Numbered from the stretch's first letter, positions 16,896 to 25,758 are shown. The stretch is 64,000 nucleotides of DNA from Salinirussus salinus (GCF_009831455.1 NZ_WOWO01000002.1:186001-250000), one strand, 5' to 3'. The notes: generated from the sequence alone by a model not told the origin. Program-made: numbers and translations.

Positions 16896-19439
16896 ATGGA
16901 CGAGCTACCCGATGGGCGGGGAGTGGCGACTGGCGGTGCCACGAACGGGACGGCGGAGGCAGTCGACGGGGAGGCCACGGGCGAGGGGGCCGCCGCGGGC
17001 GAGGACGACACCGCGGCGCCCGGCGTGTTCGCCGAGTTCCTGGCCACGGTTCCGGACCCGGTCCTCGTGGTCGACGGGGAGCTGTCCGTCGTCGCGGGGA
17101 ATCCACAGTTCGGCGAGGAGTTCGGCCGCGACCCGGCGCGGCTGCGGGGCGAGCCGGTGTCGACGGTGTTCCCTGCCCTGACCCGGGACCAGGTGGTCGG
17201 TAACTGCGACGACGGCACCGGCGAGTACGTCACCACCCCGGTCGCCGGCGCGGGGCGGGGGCGACGGACTTGGGTCGACCTGGCCTTCGACCGCCACCAG
17301 CTCAACGGCCGGACCTACTTCGTCGGCGTCGCCCGGGACGTCACGGCAAAGCGCCGCCACGAGCGCGAGCGCGAACAGTACGAGCGGATCCTCGAGACGA
17401 TCGAGGACGGGATCTACGTCCTCGACGAGTCGTTCGTGATCGAGACCGTCAACTCGGCCGTCGAGTCGATGACGGGCTACGACCGCTCAGAGCTGGTCGG
17501 CGAGCCGGCGACGGTTCTGACCGACGAGTCGACCATCGACGAGGCGGCCAGACTCAGCGAACAGTTACGCACCGGCGAGCGTGAGGTCGGGACGCTGACG
17601 ACGGAGCTGCGGACCGCGGCGGGCGAGACGTTCCCCGTCGAGACCCGTTTCTCGACCTACAGGGACTCCGACGGGAACTACAGGCAGGTCGGCGTCGTGC
17701 GCGACATCTCCGACCGCCGGCAGTTCGAGGAGACCCTCGCTACCCTCCACGGCTCCACCCGCGAACTCCTCGAGGCACAGACCACCGAGGAGGTGAGTCG
17801 GCTTGTGGTCGGCTCGGCGACGGACGCCCTCGACGTGGAGGGGGCGGCGATCTACCGGTTCGACCAGTCGGCCAACCGCCTGGTCCCCGAGACCGTCTCG
17901 GGGTCGCTAACCGTCGTCGACGGGTCGACCGCCGTTGACGTCGGCAACAGCCCGGTCTGGGACGCCTTCGTCGACGACGAGCGCAGGGCCGTCTCGGCCG
18001 ACGGCAGCCACCGCTTGGCCGCGTCCGACTCCTCCGCCGACGGGGCGGAGGTCGCCGGGCTCTGTTTCCCGCTCGGCTCCTACGGCGTCTTCTACGTCTC
18101 GCTGGGGGCCGAACGGCAGTGTTCGGACGTGGTCGGTGTGATGGAGGTGATCGCCGCCAACACCGAGGCAGCGCTGGCCCGCGTCGACCGCGAGCAGGCG
18201 CTGCGCGAGCAGGAAGACCAGCTCCTGGCCCGGAACCGCCGTCTCAGGCGCCTCGAGGAGGTCAACGCCATCATCCGCCGGATCGACGGCGCGCTCGTCG
18301 ACGCCGACACCCGGGCCGAGGTCGAGCAGGCGGTCTGTGACGGGCTCGCGGACTCCGACCTGGTCTCCTTTGCGTGGGTCGGCGCGTCCGACGGCGTGGA
18401 ACTCGACGCCCGCGCGTGGGCGGGCGGGGGGTCGGACTACCTGGACGCCGTCCCGCTGGAAACCGGCAGCGAGGCGCCTCCGCCTGCGGTCCGGGCCGTT
18501 CGAGACCGGGAGATGACCGTCGTCTCCTCGGTCGCGGCGGACCTGCGCGAGGAGGCCTGGCGGACCGAGGCCCTGTCGCGGGACTTCCGGTCGGCACTGA
18601 GCGTCCCGCTCCAGTACGAGGAGTTCACCTACGGCGTGTTGACCGTCTACGGGACAGAGCAATCGGCGTTCGACGAGACCCTCCGGTCGGTGTTCGCGGA
18701 ACTCGGGGAGACGATTGCCAGGGCAGTCTGTGAGATCCAGTCGAGGCGACAGCGCTCGGGCGCGACGACGGTCGAGCTGGACGTGTCGGTGTCGGCTCCG
18801 ACCGACCCGCTCCAGCAACTCGCCGACCGGCTCGGAACCCGTGTCGACTGTGCTGGTGTCGTCCCCGACGAGGCGGGAACGACCCGGCTGTTCGTCCGGA
18901 TAGGGGACGGCGCCGACACCGGGGCGGTCCGGGACTGCTGTGCTGACCTGACCCGTGTCCGGTCGGTGACGGTGGTCACAGACGATGACGGCGAGGCGCC
19001 CCCCCTCTACGAGGTAGTCGTCTCCGGAGACACCGTCCCCGGGACCCTTCTGGACCGCGGCGTCCGGGTCAGCTCGCTGTACGCAGGGGCGGAGGAGTCG
19101 GGCCTGTCAGCGACGGTTCGGCTTCCGCCGGGACTCGACGTCCGCGGGCTGGTGGAGTATCTCGACGCCCTCTACGGCTCGGCGCAACTGACCGCGCGCC
19201 GCGAGCGCGACATCGCGGACCGCTCGGAGCGTGGGGTGCGAGCGACTGTCGAGAAGCGGCTGACAGAACGCCAACTCCAGGTGCTCCGGACCGCCTACTT
19301 CAGCGGCTTCTTCGAGTGGCCCCGCAGGACCACCGGCCAGGACCTCGCCGGCAAGTTCGACGTCTCCCAGCCGACGGTCAGCCGCCACCTCCGGAAGGGG
19401 ACGGGACGCGTTCTCGATATCCTGTTCGAGACTGCCTGA
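16896..19439 (+). CDS. PAS/GAF sensor with bacterio-opsin activator (Bat) and HTH-10 domains
   Basis: An 847-residue cytoplasmic sensor-regulator. In order: an acidic Gly-rich leader (about 1-45), a first PAS domain (about 45-155), a second PAS with a PAC end RQVGVVRDISDRRQFEE (about 165-280), a GAF domain (about 285-430), a coiled linker, a second GAF (about 460-610), a Bat domain, and a C-terminal HTH-10 at about 789-840 with LTERQLQVLRTAYFSGFFEW and FDVSQPTVSRHLRKG. Bat-type proteins activate genes in response to light or oxygen in haloarchaea; which cue this one senses is not visible. No obvious flavin or haem motif was seen in the PAS domains. Confidence 0.93.
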   Translation: MDELPDGRGVATGGATNGTAEAVDGEATGEGAAAGEDDTAAPGVFAEFLATVPDPVLVVDGELSVVAGNPQFGEEFGRDPARLRGEPVSTVFPALTRDQVVGNCDDGTGEYVTTPVAGAGRGRRTWVDLAFDRHQLNGRTYFVGVARDVTAKRRHEREREQYERILETIEDGIYVLDESFVIETVNSAVESMTGYDRSELVGEPATVLTDESTIDEAARLSEQLRTGEREVGTLTTELRTAAGETFPVETRFSTYRDSDGNYRQVGVVRDISDRRQFEETLATLHGSTRELLEAQTTEEVSRLVVGSATDALDVEGAAIYRFDQSANRLVPETVSGSLTVVDGSTAVDVGNSPVWDAFVDDERRAVSADGSHRLAASDSSADGAEVAGLCFPLGSYGVFYVSLGAERQCSDVVGVMEVIAANTEAALARVDREQALREQEDQLLARNRRLRRLEEVNAIIRRIDGALVDADTRAEVEQAVCDGLADSDLVSFAWVGASDGVELDARAWAGGGSDYLDAVPLETGSEAPPPAVRAVRDREMTVVSSVAADLREEAWRTEALSRDFRSALSVPLQYEEFTYGVLTVYGTEQSAFDETLRSVFAELGETIARAVCEIQSRRQRSGATTVELDVSVSAPTDPLQQLADRLGTRVDCAGVVPDEAGTTRLFVRIGDGADTGAVRDCCADLTRVRSVTVVTDDDGEAPPLYEVVVSGDTVPGTLLDRGVRVSSLYAGAEESGLSATVRLPPGLDVRGLVEYLDALYGSAQLTARRERDIADRSERGVRATVEKRLTERQLQVLRTAYFSGFFEWPRRTTGQDLAGKFDVSQPTVSRHLRKGTGRVLDILFETA

Positions 19440-19569
19440 CATGCCAGGCTCGTCTCCCCCGGCCGACGGCCGGCGGCGCTAGATAGATACCCCCCGGGTC
19501 GAACACCTCCTAACAGCTTACCCACAACGTGGTTTATACGGGGAACAGTACCGCTATGTAGGTCAACTC

Positions 19570-19863
19570 ATGACGGAGACGACAACTTACCAGCTGTCCG
19601 CCGACGAACCGACGAGTACCGCAGTCGTGAAGTGTGTCGCGGAGGCGAATGGCGTCGAACCGTGTTCGCTGGACGACCGGCTCTACGACCACGTCGACCC
19701 GGACGCCCTCGACTCTCTGTTCAACACGGACGGCCGGGGTGCCATCGACGTGACCGTCTCCTTCCGGATGGCCGGCTGCCGGGTCACCGTCGACGACACC
19801 GGGACAGTCTCCGTCACGTACACGGAGGGCGTGGAAGCAGCCACCCCGAGCGCCCTCTCCTGA
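19570..19863 (+). CDS. HalOD1 output-domain protein
   Basis: A 97-residue stand-alone HalOD1 domain. The family hallmarks are STAVVKCVAEANGVEP, LYDHVDPDALDSLF, VTVSFRMAGCRVTV and a closing Thr/Val strand. HalOD1 was named as an output module of haloarchaeal signalling proteins; single-domain copies are abundant and their target is unknown. It follows the Bat regulator by 130 bases on the same strand, so the two may be coregulated, but a separate AT-rich promoter stretch (about 19525-19560) makes independent transcription as likely. Confidence 0.9.
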   Translation: MTETTTYQLSADEPTSTAVVKCVAEANGVEPCSLDDRLYDHVDPDALDSLFNTDGRGAIDVTVSFRMAGCRVTVDDTGTVSVTYTEGVEAATPSALS

Positions 19864-20157
19864 GCGGAGTCCGAACGGTCTTCTCCGGGTTTCCGGCCCC
19901 AAAGCGGCCGGTAAGCACTTCTTACGGCTACCTCGTGCCCGGTCCGGCAGTCGAGAGCCTGGATACTAGCCACGACGCTGCTGGTATCCAGGTATGGAGA
20001 ACCGGTACGTAATCCGGACCAACCCACTGATGTCACGCAAAAATAGTCTTTAGAGTAGGTAGTTCATACCCGGTCGTGTACCACCGAGACTCCCGACCCG
20101 TCGAGACGACCGCCCCTGTAAGTGACTCCCTACCGCACCGGACCGACGACCCGAACC

Positions 20158-21120
20158 ATGGCGACTAACGACGCCCGCGCTACCGACACGGGGTTTCTCG
20201 ACCGGATCGATAGCGTGACGCTGCCGGAGCCGGTGGATTCGCTGGCCGAGGAGTACGACGCGCTGTTCGAGGAACGCGACCGGTTTCTCTGGCGGTGGAT
20301 CTACTCGCTGTTCCCCGCCTTCACCCTCTCGTCGGTGCCCGAGACTCACGCCCGCCACGTCCGCACGCAGAAGACGGTGTTGACGATGTACGTGACGGTG
20401 CTGGACGACCTCGTCGAGCACCACGGCGACAGACGGACCTTCGAGGAGGCCCGGCGGCTGAGCCGCGACCCGGCGGCGGTCGACCGCGACCGGGTCGAGG
20501 TGACCGACGAGCAGTTCGCGTTCATCGAGGAGCTCTGGGAAACCTTCGCCGCGGGGATCGGGGACGCCCCGCGCCACGACGAGTTCGCCGACGTGTTCGA
20601 CTACGACATGCGCCAGACGACCAACGCGATGCACTACAGCGCGGTCGTCAACCGTCACCCGCGGATCGCGAACCTCAGCGGCGCGCGCCGGTACGACGCG
20701 CACAACATGGTCATGTTCCCCTACGCGGACGTCGACCTGATGTACTCGCCGTCGTTCTCGCTGGCCGACTTCGGCACGCTCCGGGACCTGCTGTGGGACC
20801 TGCAGGAACTGGCCCGGATCGGCAACTGGCTGACCACGTGGGAACGGGAGGTCAGAGAGGGCGACTACACCGCCGGGATCGTCGTTCTCGCCCTGGAAGA
20901 GGGGGTCGTCACCCCAGAGACGCTCCAGCAATCACCGGACGCGGCGGTCGCGGCGATCCAGGACAGCGACGTCGAGGCCCGCTTTCGCCAGCGGTGGCGG
21001 ACCAAGCACGCGAACGTCCGGACCCGGGAGTTCGACACCGAGAGCGTCGACCTCCGTGGGCTCGTCGACGGGATGGAGACGGTCTTCGAGTACCACCGTG
21101 CGAGCCGCGGGCACAAGTAA
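20158..21120 (+). CDS. Probable class I terpene synthase (terpene cyclase)
   Basis: A 320-residue all-helical protein with no membrane segments. The Mg-binding acidic motif DDLVE is at residues 83-87. An NSE-type triad occurs as NWLTTWERE at 223-231: Asn223, Thr227 and Glu231 in the canonical spacing with Arg230. An Arg pair at 177-178 lies 46 residues before the triad, where bacterial terpene synthases place the pyrophosphate sensor. Length and motif spacing match microbial mono/sesquiterpene synthases. The reaction would be ionisation and cyclisation of a prenyl diphosphate such as FPP or GGPP. The C-terminal RY motif is not clear (EYHRASRG at the end). The ATG at 20158 is preferred over upstream in-frame codons. 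No prenyltransferase or P450 is adjacent. The assignment is by motif, not by search. Confidence 0.68.
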   Translation: MATNDARATDTGFLDRIDSVTLPEPVDSLAEEYDALFEERDRFLWRWIYSLFPAFTLSSVPETHARHVRTQKTVLTMYVTVLDDLVEHHGDRRTFEEARRLSRDPAAVDRDRVEVTDEQFAFIEELWETFAAGIGDAPRHDEFADVFDYDMRQTTNAMHYSAVVNRHPRIANLSGARRYDAHNMVMFPYADVDLMYSPSFSLADFGTLRDLLWDLQELARIGNWLTTWEREVREGDYTAGIVVLALEEGVVTPETLQQSPDAAVAAIQDSDVEARFRQRWRTKHANVRTREFDTESVDLRGLVDGMETVFEYHRASRGHK

Positions 21121-21198
21121 ACTACCCTACCCTACTTCGCTCGGGGGCAATGGCCCCGCTCGCTCGTTGAGGGGAGGGCTTTCGCGTGGACTCCCGTT

Positions 21199-22407
21199 CT
21201 ACGCCGCATCAGCGGTGGGAAGGTCGTCCTCTCCACTCACGTTCAACGTCCCGCGATTCAAGCGCACGTCTACAAGTGCGCCTCCGTCGTCTGCGTTTTG
21301 CCGACGCCGGAGATACCGAAGGCCGATGTTTTTCGCCGCGTTGTAGTCGGCGTGGTTCTGGTAGCCGCAATCCTGACACTCGAAGTCCTCACCGTTGCGG
21401 TTGTCGTCGTGAGTAAACCCACAGGTCGAACACCGCTTCGAGGTGTTCCGTGGGTCTACTTGGACGGCTTCGACGCCCTGCTCTCTGGCTTTGTATTCGA
21501 CGTACTCATAGAGGTGACGGAACGCCCACAGATGGTGCCACGACGCCTGTGGGACGTTCTCACGGATGTGGGTCAGGTCCTCGAATACGATATGCGAGCA
21601 GTCGTGTTCGACGGCTTCGACTACGAGTTCGTTGGCAACACGATGCAGGAACATCTCGAAGCGTCCGTCCTCCTTGCGCTCGACACCTGCTATCGCCTCG
21701 TGTGCCGCTCGCGTTCCGCACTGTTGCAGGTCGCCACGCCGCTTCTCGTACTCTCGTTTCCAGTGGTTGAACTCGTCTGCCGACCAGAACCGCCCGGTCG
21801 AAGCGACCGCGAGTTGATTCACACCGAGGTCCACCCCGAGGACTGTTCTGTGCCTGGTGGTGGTGTCGGTGTCGTCGTCCTCTTTGAGCATCGACGCATG
21901 GAGATACCAGTCGCCGTCGCGTCGATGGAGTGTTGCCCGCCGAAACTCGTAGTCCTCGTCTGTGACGTACTTTGTCGGCGGTACGTCGGTATCGTCGGGG
22001 AGAATATAGTCACACTCGATACGCCTATCCGGTGTCGAGAGCGACACGTGGTCACGGTGGAAGGTGGCACTTCGCTTGTCGTAGACGGCGGTATCAGCTG
22101 TGAGCGTCGGACGGGACGTATCTTGGCCGTTTTTGAGCCGCTCGACGCCGCTCTTGACTGATTCGACAGCTTGGCGAATCCCCTTCTGGACGAGATTTGC
22201 GGTCAACTCCGTGTCCTCGCGTAGCTGGTCGTACAGCGCATCTTCGGCCTTTACTTTCGATGTGACGTGGTAGCCGTCATCGCCGTGCCAGCACCACTCG
22301 CTCGCGGTGTTGGCGCAGTATTTGAATTGCTCGACAGTCTCCCGCAGGCGTGCATCCGCGCCTTCGGGTGCTTCGAGCTTGATAACGGCGGTTCGACGGC
22401 AGTCCAC
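21199..22407 (-). CDS. tnpB: TnpB RNA-guided endonuclease (IS200/IS605 accessory protein)
   Basis: A 402-residue TnpB with a full RuvC nuclease core: Asp in RTVLGVDLGVNQLAVAS, Glu in IVFEDLTHIRENV, and Asp in NHADYNAAKNIGLRY. A four-Cys zinc ribbon CSTCGFTH...CQDCGY lies between the last two. TnpB is guided by an omega-RNA made from the element's right end, which here overlaps the 3' end of the gene. The start chosen is GTG at 22407 (VDCRRTAVIKLEAPEG), where homology-like sequence begins. The open frame upstream to 22644 is made of hairpin-encoded Arg/Pro-rich residues. It appears intact, with no frameshift. Confidence 0.9.
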   Translation of the reverse strand: MDCRRTAVIKLEAPEGADARLRETVEQFKYCANTASEWCWHGDDGYHVTSKVKAEDALYDQLREDTELTANLVQKGIRQAVESVKSGVERLKNGQDTSRPTLTADTAVYDKRSATFHRDHVSLSTPDRRIECDYILPDDTDVPPTKYVTDEDYEFRRATLHRRDGDWYLHASMLKEDDDTDTTTRHRTVLGVDLGVNQLAVASTGRFWSADEFNHWKREYEKRRGDLQQCGTRAAHEAIAGVERKEDGRFEMFLHRVANELVVEAVEHDCSHIVFEDLTHIRENVPQASWHHLWAFRHLYEYVEYKAREQGVEAVQVDPRNTSKRCSTCGFTHDDNRNGEDFECQDCGYQNHADYNAAKNIGLRYLRRRQNADDGGALVDVRLNRGTLNVSGEDDLPTADAA

Positions 22408-22497
22408 GATATTTTCACGTGCCAGGTTGAGGTTACATAATCGTTGGGAGTTGGCAGGCACCAGTTTGGCGGCTGGTCGATACCGGGTCAGCTTCCT

Positions 22498-22559
22498 CCC
22501 CACCCTACTCGCTTGTGCTTCCGCCGGGGCCGGAAGCCCGGCGCTCCTTGAGGGTGGGG
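22498..22559 (-). repeat. Second TnpB-end-like hairpin upstream of tnpB
   Basis: 22498-22506 pairs perfectly with 22551-22559 (9 bp), and 22517-22523 pairs with 22531-22537 (7 bp). On the minus strand it reads CCCTCAAGGAGCG ... GAGTAGGGTGGGG, close to CCCTCAACGAGCG ... GAAGTAGGGTAGGG at the true right end (21121-21180). It may be the fossil right end of an earlier element or a duplicated scaffold. Confidence 0.5.
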
Positions 22560-22667
22560 CCTCCGCCTCGAATTTGATGAGGCCGCGACCCTGCCCTGTT
22601 CTCATACACCGTAATTTCAGCTTATCTGAACCGTTCGCCAGCATAGGAGTCTCCTACCGGTAGGGTT

Positions 22668-23555
22668 ATGTGCCCGTGGGACGCGATGACGTACGTCACG
22701 ATGTCAAGCAGGCGCGGCCGGAGTTCGTCGGCGTCGCTCAGGCAGGTTCTCTCGGTGGACTACAGCCTCATCCGGCGGTGTCGCCGCAACGGCGGCTGCC
22801 GGGTCGACTGTGCCCACGACCGGACCGACGACAGCCGGCTCCCCTGGGAGGCCGACGGCTACGGCGGCTGGGGCGGCCACGAGTACCACGGCACCGAGCC
22901 GGGGACCGAGCGACCGCCGGTGGTCTTTGTCCACGGCAACCAGCGCGACGCCTGCGACTGGGACCCCCACGCCGAGTTCTTCCTGAACCGCTCGTACGGC
23001 GGTGACGAACTCTGGGCAGTCTCCTTCGGCGACGCCAGCCCGACCCACCCGGCCATGGCGGACCAGCTCGAGGAGTTCGTCTCGCGAGTGTGTGCCTACA
23101 CCGGGGCGGAGGAGGTGTCCGTCGTCGGCCACAGCCTGGGCGTGACGGGGCTGCGCTACTGGCTGGCCCGCGAGGACCGCTACGACCGGGTCGACAGCTT
23201 CGTCGGCATCGCCGGTGCCAACCACGGCAGCGAACTCTTCGGGCTGGCTGTGCGGGTCGGCCTCACCGAGGGGACCTACGGGGTGTGTCGCTTTCTCCAG
23301 GACGGCCCGGCCGGGGAGAGCCCACTCGCCGCGCTCAACGAGAACGAGACGCCCGGCGACGTGGACTACTACACCATCCGCGGGACAGAGGACCCGCTAT
23401 TCATGCAACGCCCGGAGAGCCCGGCGCTTGAGGGGGCGACGAACGTCGCCCTCGAGACCGACCACGACGGGGCCAGGGAGAGCCTCGACAGCCTCGAACT
23501 CCTCTACGAGTGGGTCGCCGACGAGAGCCCCTACAACGTTCGGACGTTCGTCTAG
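22668..23555 (+). CDS. Alpha/beta hydrolase, lipase-like
   Basis: A 295-residue hydrolase of the triacylglycerol-lipase/PGAP1-like type. The oxyanion strand is VVFVHGNQRDACDWDPH, the nucleophile elbow is VVGHSLGVTGLRYW, Asp is likely in RGTEDPLF, and His is in ETDHDGARES. No signal peptide is visible, so it is cytoplasmic or peripherally bound. Start 22668 is the first ATG after the TnpB element; an in-frame ATG at 22686 is an alternative. The first 60 residues are Arg- and Cys-rich and unlike the catalytic domain, so the true start may be later. The substrate is unknown. Confidence 0.82.
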   Translation: MCPWDAMTYVTMSSRRGRSSSASLRQVLSVDYSLIRRCRRNGGCRVDCAHDRTDDSRLPWEADGYGGWGGHEYHGTEPGTERPPVVFVHGNQRDACDWDPHAEFFLNRSYGGDELWAVSFGDASPTHPAMADQLEEFVSRVCAYTGAEEVSVVGHSLGVTGLRYWLAREDRYDRVDSFVGIAGANHGSELFGLAVRVGLTEGTYGVCRFLQDGPAGESPLAALNENETPGDVDYYTIRGTEDPLFMQRPESPALEGATNVALETDHDGARESLDSLELLYEWVADESPYNVRTFV

Positions 23556-23561
23556 GGCGGG

Positions 23562-23690
23562 TTACGGCCCGTCGTTCCCCCGTACGTCCGCCCCACACCG
23601 CTGACACATGTCCGGCTGGTAGGGGACCGTTTTCACGACGGTCCTGACCTCACCACACTGCGGACAGTACGCCTGACGAGTCGAGACCAT
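23562..23690 (-). CDS. 42-residue zinc-ribbon microprotein
   Basis: A very short minus-strand gene: ATG at 23690, TAA at 23562-23564. It has two CxxC knuckles, AYCPQCGEVR and MCQRCGADV, spaced by 20 residues, enough to bind one zinc. Codon use is GC-rich like the neighbours. Haloarchaea encode many such CPxCG-type mini-proteins; the specific family was not recognised. It converges with the lipase gene and ends 6 bases after its stop. Confidence 0.65.
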   Translation of the reverse strand: MVSTRQAYCPQCGEVRTVVKTVPYQPDMCQRCGADVRGNDGP

Positions 23691-23860
23691 GCTACGCGGC
23701 CGCTCGCTCCGCCGCGAAGTCACCCCCGACCGGAGCAGCCCCCTGAGTCCCGACGGCGGGACCTGTGCTCACTCGAGTGCGATGTACGTTCCCCCACATA
23801 CATGTTATCTGAGACGAATTATAGATTGATAAAACTTCCTCCCGGCCTCCCGGAGCCGAC

Positions 23861-24319
23861 TCAGCCGGGGTCCGGCTGGACGGTGACTCGCTCGTACCGG
23901 TAGACGGCGTACAGACCGGCGGCGAGGGCGGCGAGCGCTGCGAGCGCCGCGGCCGCGAGCGAGGCGGTCCACAGCCACGCTACGACCGTCACCAGACCAG
24001 CTGCCCCGACGGCGACCCCGGCCACGGCGAGCAGCAGGCCCGGTGCCGCTGCGCCAGAGACGGAGGTGAGGAGGACCGCGACGAGCGGGACCTGCAGCGA
24101 GGCCAGGACCGGGAGCGCCCGCGGGGCCAACCCGGCCGCGACGAGCTGTCCGACGGCGAAGGCCGGCACCGGGCCGAGAACCGCCCAACAGGCTCCGAGG
24201 AGAACCGCGCCACCGGTGCCGGCGACCGGGTCGACCGCCGCGAAGCCCACGAGGAGAGCCCCGGCGGCGAGAGCACTCAGCGGATTCGGGCTGTTGCTCC
24301 CCGACCCGACGATACTCAC
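23861..24319 (-). CDS. Small polytopic membrane protein, DUF58-cluster partner
   Basis: A 152-residue Ala/Val/Leu-rich protein with about five membrane helices and a short basic C-terminal tail YAVYRYERVTVQPDPG. Its ATG overlaps the stop of the DUF58 gene by 4 bases (ATGA), so it is translationally coupled. Proteins of this size and position (DUF7519-like by memory) are regular partners of DUF58 and MoxR in haloarchaea. No catalytic motif was seen. Function unknown; complex membership is inferred from context. Confidence 0.8.
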   Translation of the reverse strand: MSIVGSGSNSPNPLSALAAGALLVGFAAVDPVAGTGGAVLLGACWAVLGPVPAFAVGQLVAAGLAPRALPVLASLQVPLVAVLLTSVSGAAAPGLLLAVAGVAVGAAGLVTVVAWLWTASLAAAALAALAALAAGLYAVYRYERVTVQPDPG

Positions 24320-25758
24320 TCGTGGCTCACCCCCGCAGTCGGTCGCTCCCGGCCCGCCGAGAGGACGGCTGCGAGCCGGTCCGCCGGTGCGACCTCGAAC
24401 GCCGTCACGCCGCCGAGCCCCGCGAGTTCCTGGCGTAACTCCTCGAAGGCTACGTAGGAGGCGTACGCGTCGTCGAGGTCGGTCAGCGCACCGGCGCCGT
24501 AGAGCGCGCCCGGTAGCAGATAGAAGACGGTCTGAACTCCCTGGCGCCGCAGGAGTCGCGCAGTCTCCCGGAGCTCCGTTCGGCCGGTGTCGTCGGTGAC
24601 GACCACAGCCAGCTCGGTGCGCGACCGCCGGGCGAGCGCCGTCCCGACGGCGTCGAGCAGCGGCCTCTCGCGGACGCGCTGGACGTAGGCCTCGCTGTCC
24701 GACAGGAGCGGCGCCAGTGCGTCCGCGAAGGCAGACTCGTCGTCGGCAAGCCGGGCGGCGACCTCCCGGGTTTCGCCCGGGCCCCGGGGGTCCGACCGGC
24801 CGCCAGAGCCGTCGGTCGGCACCAGGTCGGCCAGCCGCGTCCGGACCCGGCGGTAGTGGTTGTCCGCTGCGCTCGGGTCGTACTGTGCGGTGAGTCCCCC
24901 GTCACCGACGGTCACCAGCCCCAGCGGGTCCGCGAGGTCGTCGGCGCTGTCGACGACTGCCAGGGCGAGTTCGCGCCCGTAGTCGAGTTTCGTCTCGCCC
25001 GTCCGTCCGGCGCCCATCGTCGCCCGGTGGTCGATGACCAGAAGCGTCTCGCGGTCGACCTGTGCCTCGAACTCCCGGACGTAGGGCTCGCCGAGTCGGG
25101 CGGTCGCGTTCCAGTCGATGCGGCTCGTGGGGTCACCCGGGATGTACTGCCGGAGCTCTGCGGGCTCGAGTCCGGCACCACCCCGACCGGTCTCGTGTTC
25201 CCCGTAGGCCACCGCGAGCCGCCGGCCGCCCTCGCCGACGTGGACGTCCCGGGGTCGGCGTGGCTGCACCGCGAGCTCGGTCGAGCCCTCCGTCGGGACG
25301 GTCGTCTCGAACAGGCCCAGGGGGTCGGCCACGCCCAGCCGACAGGGCCCGAGTTCGAACCGGCCGGCGACCGGGGCGGTCAGGAGGACGGTCGTCCCGT
25401 CCGTCCCCCCTCCCTGTGTCACCGCGAACGTCGGGTCTCCGTCGATGAGTTCAGCGACCGCCGGAAGCTGACAGTCGACGGTCACCTGGAGTCCGGCCGC
25501 GGCGGGCTCCCGGCTCGCCCTCACGGTGACCGTCGTCTCCCCGTCGGTCCTGACGGTCGCCGGCGCGGCAGAGATGTCGATGTCGAGCCCCTCGACCGCC
25601 CGCCGCGTGCCGGCGACGAAGGCCGCCGCCGCGCCGACGAGCCACGCCCCGAGCACGAGGCTGCCGACGAGCAGAACGGGCTCCCGGGCCACGGCTGCGA
25701 GTCCGCCGAGTGTTGCACACGCTCCGGCAGCCGCCCGGAAGCGACGCGTGAACCGCAT
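24316..25758 (-). CDS. DUF58 domain protein (MoxR-associated, VWA-like)
   Basis: A 480-residue protein. Two N-terminal membrane helices (about residues 8-52) are followed by an extracytoplasmic-looking Ig-like region, then the DUF58 core with GLEPAELRQYIPGDPTSRID and the VWA-like metal site ETLLVIDHRATMGAG. DUF58 proteins are chaperone-system partners of MoxR ATPases. The ATG at 25758 (MRFTRRFRAAAG) puts a basic residue cluster before the first helix, as expected; the upstream frame is less protein-like. It is divergent from the DUF4129-type gene across 81 bases that must hold both promoters. Confidence 0.9.
   Translation of the reverse strand: MRFTRRFRAAAGACATLGGLAAVAREPVLLVGSLVLGAWLVGAAAAFVAGTRRAVEGLDIDISAAPATVRTDGETTVTVRASREPAAAGLQVTVDCQLPAVAELIDGDPTFAVTQGGGTDGTTVLLTAPVAGRFELGPCRLGVADPLGLFETTVPTEGSTELAVQPRRPRDVHVGEGGRRLAVAYGEHETGRGGAGLEPAELRQYIPGDPTSRIDWNATARLGEPYVREFEAQVDRETLLVIDHRATMGAGRTGETKLDYGRELALAVVDSADDLADPLGLVTVGDGGLTAQYDPSAADNHYRRVRTRLADLVPTDGSGGRSDPRGPGETREVAARLADDESAFADALAPLLSDSEAYVQRVRERPLLDAVGTALARRSRTELAVVVTDDTGRTELRETARLLRRQGVQTVFYLLPGALYGAGALTDLDDAYASYVAFEELRQELAGLGGVTAFEVAPADRLAAVLSAGRERPTAGVSHE

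Larger units (their letters stand above)
21121..22560 (-). mobile_element. IS200/IS605-type element with tnpB only (IS1341-like)
   Basis: The unit is a tnpB gene with characteristic end structures and no tnpA partner. Its right end (minus-strand 3' end) lies at 21121-21185. It holds the G-rich end GTAGGGTAGGGTAGT (reverse complement of 21121-21135) and a foldback between 21125-21132 and 21171-21178. This end begins one base after the terpene synthase stop codon. The left end is not certain; I mark the upstream hairpin as the limit. Elements lacking tnpA need a transposase supplied in trans. Confidence 0.7.
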
